Assembly: GCF_964204865.1 (NCBI RefSeq)
Contig: NC_135262.1
Coordinates: forward strand, 7,812,001 to 7,876,000
Direction: 5' to 3'
Length of the DNA: 64,000 bases
From: Styela clava
Lineage: Eukaryota; Chordata; Ascidiacea; Stolidobranchia; Styelidae
Part shown: positions 22,301 to 39,945 of the stretch, one piece after another
Layout of the letters: the number at the start of each line of letters is the position of its first letter
How positions within the stretch are numbered: position 1 is the stretch's first letter
The notes under the pieces: model-generated
The model's database searches: none
Told to the model about the DNA's origin: nothing
What the model saw: only the letters and a program-made list of their open reading frames with translations
Position numbers and translations under genes: made by a program

Positions 22301-25300
22301 GAGTGAGTATGGCAATGAATCTGCTTGGACTTGGAATCAACAACGTCAGCAATTTTACTACCACAGTTTTTCTAGCAGACAACCCGATCTCAATTTAAGA
22401 AATGAGGACGTTAGAAACGAATTGAAGGTTGGATTAAGCTTAAATCAGTAAAAAAAGAGTCAGTTTTGAAATTATCAAACTTAACTCTGTCTTTTCCACA
22501 TCGCTTTTTAAAGAGTCCGTGAGGTTGAAAAATTACTCTGACTCAATGAAGCGTTGCTAACTCAAGTATTATCTTTCCCAGCGAGACGGAGTTTTTAAAT
22601 TTTTAATTATGAAAGTGAATGGCTTTCAAAGTACTTTACCAAGTATGGAGTTACGCACAGTCAAGCATGACAAAATTGCTTTCTACATTTGGCCCGAGTC
22701 TGTCTCCACATTGAAAGTAGAATTATGAGAATCAAGAAATAAAAACTCGAAAATTCTAGTTTATATAGCCTATTGGCATACAGTTCTACGCTATCCAATC
22801 GTTAAAGTCAGCTAATCTGTTTCGATAAAGTTGATGTAGAATTATGCGATGCGTATTGCGATGCACCCTTTCATTCAGTAATCGTTTGACAATTTTCTAG
22901 TAATACCATAAATATAGGATATTTTTATAATTTGTTGTTTTCTTTCCTCGTCATAGAGTGGTAATTTCGACTGGTTCATTTTAGGACATTCTCCGATTTT
23001 GGTTAGAAAAGGGAATTGATGGTTTTCGTTGCCTTGGAGTAGAGTATTTGTTTGAAGCAGAACATCTACGAGATAATCCCGTTATTGACGTTACAAAGCC
23101 AGTGAGTATAATTTAAAAATATTACGCTATAACGCGATTACGTATGGTTCAGGTTTCAGGGTAGTGAATCTGGCACACTACGGCTGGTACAAACCAGTAA
23201 AGTACCATTCCCAATTGAGCACACCTTATTGTCTGGAAATCTATTGAAAGTGAATGAGTTTTGTCATTCAAGAAAAAAAGGATGCTGAAAATATGGCTAA
23301 CTTTCAACTCAACTATTTTGATATTGTGCTATTACAAATTTTATCTATTCAATATAAAAGTATATATTTTTAGAAAATAATCTTTAGAGTCGATCAGTAG
23401 GAGTACACATTTGTATTTCAGATGTCTAGAGAAAATCTGTATCCAGATTACACGCAAAATTACAAAGGAAGTCATGATTTAGTTGCTGATTGGAGAGAAC
23501 TGTTGGATCAATACAGCACTGAGCCAGGAGTCTACAGGTGAGAATTTCTTTTATAATATTTAGCGATTGTTTGACGCACGTTTTTGGAAATTTTGATTTT
23601 GTAATATTATAAAAAAGAAAATATATAATAACCACGTGAAAAATAATAAATAAAATCATTTCGTTTTGTAAGATTTTTGGAAACCCAATTTGAAGGCGAT
23701 GACTCCACTTCGATAAGGTATTATGGTACTGAACAAACAAGAGAAGCAGATTTTCCTATGAACAGTCAATTCCTCAAAACCAGTGGAAAGGAATGGAACG
23801 GCAAAAATATTAGAAATAAGATAATGAAATGGATGAGTGCTATGCCTGAAGGAAAGTGGCCAAACTGGGTGGTAGGTCTTGAGATATCACCTTAATTCTA
23901 TTTTTCGATTGCCATTTCATACTTTCCTCGGTATGCATACCGAGAATGTCCTACTCCTAATGATAAGATTAAAGATCAGAATATCAGAAATTATAATACT
24001 GAATCCACAAAACAGGTCATCCAGAGAATATAAAAAAATTTCGGCCCTGGTGCCACTCTTGACTCTTAGTACGTGAATGCACTCTGCAATAGAATTTTCT
24101 CGATTGTGACTGTCAGCATGTTTGTGATATAATAGCATACTATGCTTGACGTCGTGCAGTAACTTTTTGAGCTTTTTAATGAAAAGTTACACACCTTTGT
24201 GCCGATTTATTCTCTAAGTAAACAATCTTGGTTGTGTGGGCCAGGGAGGAGATCTGCGAACCAGCATTATCAACAAAGATATCTTACAGTAGATTCAGAT
24301 TTATTATTATTATATGATTGATGTCATGACTGTGTTTTACAGTTGAGCAATCCCGAAAGTTCACGAGTCGCATCAAGAACGGATGTTGAATTAACTCGAT
24401 GTATTGGTATGATGTACATGAGTCTACCTGGAACTGCTGCTGTTTATTATGGAGATGAAATAGGAATGACTGATATAACTCTCGCATCATCAACAGAGGT
24501 TAGACTACTTTGATTTTTTGTTCCTTTTTTGCATTTAAATATCAGAGTTATGCAATATAGTTTATGATTATCTTTTTGTAGGATCGTCGCAATGCTGCTC
24601 GTTCTCCGATGCAATGGACATCTGGTGACAACGCAGGGTTTTGCAAAAAATGTACATCATGGCTTCCAATTAATGACAATTATATGAATGGAATAAATGT
24701 TGAGGTATGCATTGAAATAATTGTCATTTATGCAAAAATTGTGATTTTTGAACATAAAATTTAGACAGTATCAATTGTTCTTCAAACTCCAAATACGGTT
24801 GCAGGGGAAATATTTATAACTCGAGTTTTTTTTTTGATTTGCATAACTAAATTCCTTTTTATCATTTTTTCTTTTAGAATCAAACAAGCCAATCTCTTTC
24901 CCTCTTGGCAATGTACAAGAAGTTAATTTCTCTAAGAAGTGACATCCTATTTCAAAGAGGATATTTCTGCATGCTACAAACGAACACTGATGTGCTGGTG
25001 TAAGTTGAGTTTGTAGTTGAGTGCAAGTTATAGCTAACACTTCCATTGAATATTCATAGACACATTATATTTTTTATTTAGGTATGTTAGAGAGCTTTCC
25101 GGCTTAACTTCAATGATGATTTTAGTAAATTTCGGCGATACATTCGGAGGTGGAATGAATCTTCCGTCTTTTTATTCTAATCTGCCATCTAGCGGACGAG
25201 TCGAGTTATACACCAGCGACGACGACAATTTCAAAGTTGGCAACACAATCTCGTTTGAAAACCTCAATTTGCCCCCAAAATCGGGAGTGATCGTGAGCTA

Positions 25301-25406
25301 TAATGAGCATTTTATGTTCAACGAAAGATCAGATATGATTGGAAGTTGTTTTATCAATTCAAAGGTGTGCTACAACACGGCTCTTCAGGTTGTCCAGACA
25401 TGTTAG
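19358..25406 (+). CDS. SLC3A1: SLC3A1/rBAT-like amino-acid transporter heavy chain with degenerate glycosidase site
   Basis: Twelve exons (19358-19535, 20073-20306, 21387-21569, 21733-21890, 22299-22427, 22985-23101, 23422-23537, 23673-23871, 24343-24498, 24582-24704, 24878-24999, 25082-25406) give 679 aa. The human protein is about 685. Order: short cytoplasmic tail, a PYAGMPKEVLL juxtamembrane motif, membrane helix 81-103, then Cys107 in SPPCLQFWQ. In rBAT the equivalent cysteine disulfide-links the SLC7A9-type light chain. A GH13-like ectodomain follows, with a C-terminal Cys motif ending VVQTC. Family role: heavy chain that brings a cystine/dibasic amino-acid exchanger to the plasma membrane. 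The GH13 catalytic positions are all changed: nucleophile D to Leu311 (GFRCLGV), acid E to Gln377, and NHD to Asn441-Pro-Glu443. Glycosidase activity is therefore not expected. The gene is tail to tail with its paralog at 26190-33539. The AATAAA at 25655-25660 is the likely poly(A) signal. Confidence 0.92.
20634..21150. repeat. GAATCG-rich element in rBAT-like intron 2
   Basis: The left part (CTAGGGATGG followed by repeated GAATCGATTC motifs) and the right part (GAATCTAGATTCGGAATCG..GGAATCGG, then TTAGCATCCTTA) are inverted relatives, suggesting an old inverted-repeat transposon. A clean target duplication is not visible. Confidence 0.4.
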
Positions 25407-25654
25407 TCACAAAGTTACTTTTATAAGTGTGAACACAACATAACTAATATATAATTTGAAGCCTAAATAGCTATTAATCCATGTCTAATTAGTTTTACAC
25501 CAACTACAACGACCTAAGGTAGTGCATGAATTCATTTATTCCCAATTTTCAATGCTTCTTTCGATCAGACCTTTCGTTTAACAATTTTAATCATCGAAAT
25601 TGTCACAACTTTGACTATTTGTATTGCTTATGATTTCATTTAGCTGAAATTGAA

Positions 25655-25660
25655 AATAAA
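25655..25660 (+). terminator. Poly(A) signal of first rBAT-like gene
   Basis: AATAAA about 250 bp after the stop at 25406, with no competing hexamer nearer the stop. Confidence 0.6.
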
Positions 25661-25986
25661 GTAATTTGAGAACTACATACCGTATTCTTTCTTATTTTTG
25701 CAACTTGGTTCATTTTATCAGATGCTTCGAGACGCATATATTTGGAAAAGTCAGAAGTAAGGCGTAATGCATTTCAATTTTGTAATGCGTGATGTAATAA
25801 TTCATATCGTTGGCAAGTTGCGAAACAGAGGGAGATTTTTTCCATTACTTTTTCAAGTCGTTCAGTGATGAATTCCCTTATGTACTGCAGATGCAGATAC
25901 ACGATGGATATCCCTGGCTTATTATAGCTACAACATGTTGTTTTTAATAGTAAAGAACAAAAAATGCACTGGCTGATATAATTGAT

Positions 25987-25992
25987 TTTATT
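25987..25992 (-). terminator. Poly(A) signal of second rBAT-like gene (minus strand)
   Basis: TTTATT on the plus strand reads AATAAA on the minus strand, about 200 bp past the stop of the 26190-33539 gene. The two convergent transcripts would end about 330 bp apart without overlapping. Confidence 0.55.
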
Positions 25993-26189
25993 TCGTGGTA
26001 TATTTCAATAGAACATCATTAATTACGAAATAGGTGTTTTGAGTACACTACATAGGATTACATCACATATTTATGAACTACAATGGGTGTATAATATCTA
26101 TATACGCCTAATGACTTCAATCAAAAAATATAACAATTTGTCAATGAATAAATTACAGCATGATACATTTCAGCTTACTATTTAAACAT

Positions 26190-33539
<7,350 letters not shown>

Positions 33540-34084
33540 GATTTTAAACTTGTCAGTCGTATCAAAAATATCTGAAAAGCTATCTGAAATGTTTTGTTAT
33601 GTTATAAAAGCATTTCAAAGAAGTAAAATCGCGTTAAATTTTGTAATACATATGGCTATTCTTCTAATTTTTATTTCTCATCTAGATTTGTGTGTATAGA
33701 GTCCTCTTTCTAATCTGCGTATAAAGAACTCACCGGCTTTACTTTATTTTCAATCATTCATGAATGCGCTTGCCGATTTACGAAGAAAGCAAACATCCGA
33801 GGATTTAATGTTTGCAAACTTCATTGAACGAGAAGTGATTTGGCGCAAACAAAGGACGTACCTGGTGCGGCAATGCTTTGTGTGTTATTGAACAATATAA
33901 AATGGATTAAACTTCATGTGATCCCGAATATTTATTGCATTTATTAAATATTCATTCATGATGTGTTATGTATTACTAACACCATCCAACTGTAGGCTAT
34001 ATTGGTTAGAGCGTTGAACTCAAAATTAGATTGGCATCGTAGGATAAAGATCAATGTGGATGCAATAAATTGGGCAAACAAACC

Positions 34085-34215
34085 GTCGTGTAAAGGGACT
34101 GAAACCTATGGGCAGTGTGTATAACACAGACAGTTCCCGAATTCGTAATAGAACTAAAATAAGGAAAATCGGAATAAAATTATGGCCAAACCCTAACCTG
34201 GTACACACACTACGG
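34085..34215 (+). mobile_element. Partial copy of recurrent inverted-repeat family
   Basis: It contains TAAAGGGACTGAAACCTATG, TAACACAGACAGTTCCCGAA, TCGTAATAGAACTAAAATAA, GGAAAATCGGAATAAAATTA and CCTAACCTGGTACACACACTAC in the family's order. The left terminus is absent. Confidence 0.6.
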
Positions 34216-35179
34216 GAGTACCGAAACGTTATCAGTGGGTGAACTGTTCACGGTAACAGTTTTCTTTTTACAATATCAATACCAGCTGTTTTCGTGTTCA
34301 CGACTGATGACGTAAAAGACGACTAAATTTGGAACATCGGAATAGAAATAGTATTAGGTTAGCCATAACAAGCGAATTGTGTACATAGGCGATCACTTTT
34401 AGTCCTGAATTATGTCATTAGTCATTTTATCAATATGAGTGTTAAGCACGCGATGTTTTCAATTGGAACAAATTTTCAAACAAATATTTGTCGGGGATGA
34501 ATAAAAGCTATGCGATATGAAGCGATGCAGGCATCAGTTTTACTATAAATTTACATCGTTGTCCTTGCTACTCCTTGCTTTAGGAATAATAATTAAAAAG
34601 GTATCGTATACAATCTTTTCAAAAGACTCTGAAGTATACAACACCATCGGTGAACAAAAAACCTTCATTAATTGTAAGCTGAAATTAATACTCAACACTA
34701 AATTTAAAATATGTCCAAGAAAAAAAAACAATGCGATTTTGTGTTCGCCTCTTGTATTATAAGTAATAGTTGTTAATTATCATATTTGATACAAACCCCC
34801 AAAATGCCAATGTATTTTCCTACATATTTTTAAGAACAAGAAAAACTTCGCTCTAACTGAGACACACCATCACGGAAATAGAGCCAAGTTTAGAGGTTTT
34901 GTTCAAAAATATGAAAGCACTCGGGTCTTATTAAAGATATTGTCAATTTTATTATTTTATTTTAAAGTTTCGTTGTATTATTAAATATTACTTTATTTTA
35001 ATTCCCGAGGGTCTCGAATATATTTGGCCTTGCCAAGTGTGTCCCAATGAAAACAGTTTGAAGAACACTGGACGATCTTTCCACGGGAACGATTCTACAC
35101 CTGCTAGTTCTCATACGTTCAATTATAGCTATGACGCAGATAATTCGTAAACTTACGCCAGCGTGGAGTTGCTAAAATG

Positions 35180-35187
35180 TATATAAA
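35180..35187 (+). promoter_or_regulatory. TATA box of first trypsin gene
   Basis: TATATAAA lies 67-74 bp upstream of the start codon at 35254. This spacing suits a transcription start near 35210 and a short 5' UTR, typical of highly expressed secreted-enzyme genes. Confidence 0.6.
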
Positions 35188-35253
35188 CCACCTGATATTG
35201 CAATGAAAATCATTATTTCGAACTCTGTATTAGAAAACGAAATTAAAAGAACC

Positions 35254-37589
35254 ATGAAGCTCTTCATTGCCTTTTTACTCACACTTGGTGGTAAGTGTCT
35301 AAATTTTAATGACGATTTCTGATTTTATAACGTTCTTCACTAACTGGCAAATGCAGAACTATTCTTCCTATCCGAATCTAATATAATGCTTGACATGACA
35401 GAGATACCTGCATGTCAAAACTGCACGATATCAACATCACAATGACGTTATACCATTCGATGACGTCATTTCTTAAAATTTCGAACTCTCGACATTTGAT
35501 AATAAGAATGTAAATCTCTCGAGCTCACAATGATGAATTTTTTCCACTCAATTAGTTGAAGGGTCAATTTTGAGTTAGTTTTTTATTGTTGTTGAATATT
35601 GGTTATAACGGTTCTCAAAGTTGCCAACAACGATAATATCAATATTTCTGGAATGAAAAAGCAGAAACCTGGGTTCACGTAGTTTCTTCAATGATACTTT
35701 ACCGTTACATGAGCCATGTTAATTGCTTTTAGTGGCAAATGCTGACAAGATTGTGGGGGGATCAGAAGTGGGTGGCCCCATTTCCTATCAAGTAAGAATT
35801 GCTTATGATACGGGAGGCATTCGATGCGGAGGAACTCTGATATCCAACCAATGGGTGTTGAGCGCCGCCCACTGCAAAGGACTCCTGTAAGTTGTCCTTT
35901 TTTTACTGTGAAAATACATTTATTGATTGCGGTGATCTCACGACTTGATAAATTTTTGTTGTCCATGACGTGAAAAGTCGCGTCTCCCCTTACCTTATGA
36001 AACAAGTTATTTTAATTTATCGGTGTTTGGAGTTCCCAGAACGCTACTACTTCTAATTTTTGATAGCTTCGGGATTCGATATTTTATTCTAAATTTTCTT
36101 ATTTTTATATTCAACTGGCGCACTCAATTCTCGTAACATTCGGCTTGAATTTGGGGCAATATTAGTCATATAAACATCGTTACCTTGGTATATGAAGCGA
36201 TTTTCTGCGTTACGCATTACAATAAAAATCCAGAATTAAGCTGAGGTGATTTAGGATACAATAACGTGCCGTAAATATATAATTAAAAAAATTCAGACAA
36301 ACCTGGGAGAGCTGGGTTCTTCATTTCGGCTACTACAATCCTACAACGATAGGTGTCACTCGCACAGTCATTCAACAAACCTGGAATCCGGATTACAACT
36401 CGCAAACTGTAGATAACGACGTTATGGTATTGAAAATAGATTCTGCTGTTGACTTGTCAAACCCGAGCGTTGTGTACTACGCTCTTCTTCCAGAACAATC
36501 CAGTTCCCTCACCAGTCCTGCAATCGGTAGTCCATGCAAAGTGAGCGGTTGGGGAACAACAAAAGCTGACGGAGGTAAGTGCGATTTCATGATTTTTACT
36601 TCCATTCAAATAAAAAAAATTCTGATTACTGCATTTCTCATAAAAACGTTTGCCTTAAATTAAAGCTTCTTCGAATGCAAATGAATAGTACATAGGATTG
36701 ATTGTTTAGAATAACTTCATGTTTACTTGCTTTGTTATAGACACATCACCAAATTTACTTGAGGTTACCGTGTACGTTGTCAGCAATGAGGATTGTAGCA
36801 ATAAATACTCCAGATACGGCGGTGTGACTTCCGGAATGATGTGCTTGGCCGACAGCGGCAAAGATGCCTGCCAGGTAAAACTAATTTAATATTTCTGATG
36901 CTTAGTAATGGTTTAAACGTATATCCGAAGTCTGTGTGTGCAATATGTTTTGCTGTTCGAGGTAAAAAAAAAGGCATCTGAATCACAAGCGCTCAGGAAG
37001 GCTTTTGATGTATAGCAATTATAACATACCAAAGTATCTGACCAATTTTTGAATCGAAACATAAGGGTTCGATTTAACTTCATCAAATAATTGAATATAT
37101 AAAATATTATATATTGAATGACCTCTTGCATTAAAAAATCCTGCAAAATATCATTCAGACCAGAACTGTTTTCAAAGCGTCGTTTTTCGAGGAATTCAAA
37201 ACATCTCACATTCCTCCAAACTTTGATCCAGACAAAACTTTTCATTTATTCACGCGCAGTATTTTTTTTAAATTAGTATTTTTGTATTACATTCTGGATA
37301 AGATAACTGGTAAGTATGAAATAGTGGCCGAATTTACTTTTTGGTTTAAGGGTATGTCAAACTGTTTGCGGATTAACTATTATATTTGTTGAATCAGTAT
37401 TCATTATTATTATATTTCAACCAATAGGGTGATTCTGGTGGACCGGCGTTTTGTGGAGGCAGACTGGAGGGAATCGTCTCTTGGGGAGTTGGATGTGCTG
37501 ATAGTCGTTATCCCGGCGTATACACTCGTGTCTCCAAGTATGTCGACTGGATCTTGCAGCAAACTGGACCATTGCCAACTGCATACTAA
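35254..37589 (+). CDS. Secreted trypsin-like serine protease 1
   Basis: Exons 35254-35290, 35733-35886, 36297-36574, 36741-36874 and 37428-37589 encode 254 aa. Residues 1 to about 16 are a signal peptide ([12 protein letters not shown]). Cleavage after Lys18 (ADK/IVGG) would activate the zymogen. The catalytic triad is complete: His59 (SAAHC), Asp105 (DNDVMVL) and Ser204 (GDSGGP). Asp198 at the base of the S1 pocket (DACQGDSGG), with the SWGVGC and YPGVYTRV segments, predicts cleavage after Arg or Lys. Eight cysteines suit four disulfides. Length and intron phases (1, 2, 1, 0) match digestive trypsins. A TATA box lies upstream and AATAAA is at 37655-37660. It forms a tandem pair with the gene at 39946. 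The likely role is extracellular protein digestion. Confidence 0.93.
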
Positions 37590-37654
37590 AACGAGTTTTC
37601 CAGCACCGTTTTAATTGGTTTATTTTCAATTGAAAACTAATAAGATTGTATACC

Positions 37655-37660
37655 AATAAA
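37655..37660 (+). terminator. Poly(A) signal of first trypsin
   Basis: AATAAA 66 bp after the stop codon. Confidence 0.7.
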
Positions 37661-38747
37661 AGTTAATTTAATAAACTCGAATATGAAAAATATAATGCCT
37701 CTGATGCTCTTGAATGGGGTTACATAGAGAACAAGAAAGCAATGCTCAAATGCAAGAAATACTTAAGTCCAACGACGAACCGTCGTACCGGTGGTTTATG
37801 CGACTTCCATTGTAATCCGTTACCCAATCTCTATCAAAAAACGTTTAGTTTGCTATGTAATTGCGTCATTATTGACAAACATAAAGTCTCCCCCCTGGAA
37901 CGAGCATAGAATTCTCGGACAACTTTTTTTACGATTTGTCTTTCTAATTCATCTGGACGGGATCCGTGCTTTCGAAAATAGCTCTTCTATTTGGTATGCA
38001 TATTCAAATTTTCACGGGGATCACTTCAAACATGGATTATCGAATACGGGTGTACGCAAAACTTTTTTTGTCATATTTAATAACATAAATAGTTCTGATA
38101 ACAATTTTTAATAAAAATGAGTGGAAACAATACTGCAGTTTGTCGACGGGGCATTGCAACATCACGACTGCGTGATGAAAAACTGCGTACCAGTATTGGG
38201 TAGAGGTTCAAAAAGCCCGAGTCGCAAGTCACGTGTCATCCCAGTCAAATTCGAGTTCGATTTCGAGTCGAATCATTGGGCTACGTCTTACTAGCGATTA
38301 ATTGAGTGTGAGTCCGAGTCATTTTATTGAGATTACTCCAGTCACGTCGAGTCTTTGATAAATTTAGTGTATTTTGAGAAAATTCTGCGTTCTCCTATTC
38401 AAACATCATGTTCTCGCGATCGTGACCTCTGAGGAACGCGACTGATAATAAAATACTGGTGTTTAGTAACTAAGTGCGTAGCTTGTGGGGCTGAACAGAA
38501 TCGTTAATTTTCAGAACGTAAGTTAACAATAGTTAGGGTACGGGTTATTTAACCTATTACTAAACTTGGCGTGTGGAATCTGCAGTCTATATAAGAATGA
38601 TATACATTATTGACGCTACATTATCGCGAAATACCAAGAAATTAGAAGCTAAAATTGATGGATGATTTCCAAAACATTCACCCATGGTAAAATTAAAAAG
38701 CTTGCTGTAAAGTTTACAATTAAAAAAATTAGGCCGACGGTTTACGA

Positions 38748-39184
38748 CAGGATTCAGCAACCTTTTGCCGCTCTCGGGCCAAAATTGAGGGTTGCAAGTC
38801 ATTAGCGGGCCGCACATATTTTTTGAAAGTTGAAAACCAAACGGATAATACTTTTTATAATAAAAATCAACAGTGATACATCTCTCGAATAGAATTTAGA
38901 TTTATTTCCTCATTGCATCTCAAAATATTCCATTTGAATATTTTCTGCGCCATTGGACCCTTTGCACTTAGCATCAACTTTTCTGCGTTTTGTTGCCATT
39001 TGTCTAATTATAATTAAATTATAGGCTCATTAAACGAGTAATTGTGAATTATGTACTTGTTTGGTTATAATATAATTCAGTCTAAGGAATATAATCGTCA
39101 AAACGGGTGTTATAATACTTATAATTCAGTGAAGCGTCGCGGGCCGGATTATATTACTCCAAGGCCGTAGGTTGCCGACCCCTG
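38748..39184. mobile_element. 437-bp hAT-like MITE with perfect 8-bp duplication
   Basis: GTTTACGA occurs exactly at 38740-38747 and 39185-39192. The left end CAGGATTCAGCAACCTTTTG and the inverted right end GGTTGCCGACCCCTG are imperfect terminal repeats of the common CAGGGGTCGGCAACC hAT type. GCGGGCCGC and CGCGGGCCGG are sub-terminal. No coding capacity. Confidence 0.88.
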
Positions 39185-39945
39185 GTTTACGATATTTAAC
39201 GGGTAACGAAAACTCCATGCGTTCCACAAGGCCTGTCCGCTTGTTTGTCGACAGTTGGTAGACAAATTTCCAACCGACAGTCGCCGATGTAAGACAGAGA
39301 TTACTATGACGACCAATTTAGTCGCAATTTCGACCCTAGGTTGTGCGTCATCTTGGGAATAATACCTCCGGAGCGCCGCCCAACCTACTAAAACACAAGG
39401 CCTGTGATGACGAACAGCTCTGACCCACGTGTCACCCGTAGTATTTTTAGGTGCCCCGAATTACGACAAAGATAAAATAATATTTAAGCGGATCATAATC
39501 CAATCTGACGAGAAGATGCAACAACAAGTTTCTCAAAGATTAATTAAACCATTCAGCAAAAATGTTTGCCATTACTGCACTAGGCCATCGAGTTCACATA
39601 ATATAGCCTACTTAAATATACCTTTTTTGTTTGCCTGAAGTATTTGTTGTACTCAAATTAATTGACGTCACGGTGTTTTTGTTTGGTTATATACTGTATA
39701 TAGATTATGTAATTCTAACTATGTTTGGCAAAAATTTGTATTTTTGTCTTACATATATCAACATATGTCAATTCTCATGCTACAAACATCCATTTGCGTC
39801 ACAAAAGATAAATTCCATTTCGGCCCTTGGTTGGCATATTTGTGGATGTTATCTTAATTTCTAGCAGCTTAGTGTAGTCGACTGCGCGCTTGCTTTTAAT
39901 AATTTTTTGCAATAGATCATTACGTTGCATTGCAGAAGTATAGTC

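Larger units (their letters stand above)
33540..35253. other. Intergenic region between second rBAT-like gene and first trypsin
   Basis: The region should contain the divergent promoters of the minus-strand rBAT-like gene and the plus-strand trypsin. Only the trypsin TATA box is clear. A partial copy of the recurrent inverted-repeat family lies at 34085-34215. No supported gene. Confidence 0.5.
37590..39945. other. Intergenic region between the two trypsin genes
   Basis: Contains the first trypsin's 3' UTR (poly(A) signal 37655-37660), a GAGTCG-rich degraded repeat near 38200-38360 and a complete hAT-like MITE at 38748-39184. No supported gene. Open frames such as 37791-38111 have no recognisable motif. 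Confidence 0.5.

Noticed and set aside
33990-34060. tRNA-like A-box (TTGGTTAGAGCGTTGAACT)
   Set aside because: I could not fold acceptor and T arms around it or find a proper B-box at the right distance; possibly a worn tRNA-derived SINE, not a tRNA gene.
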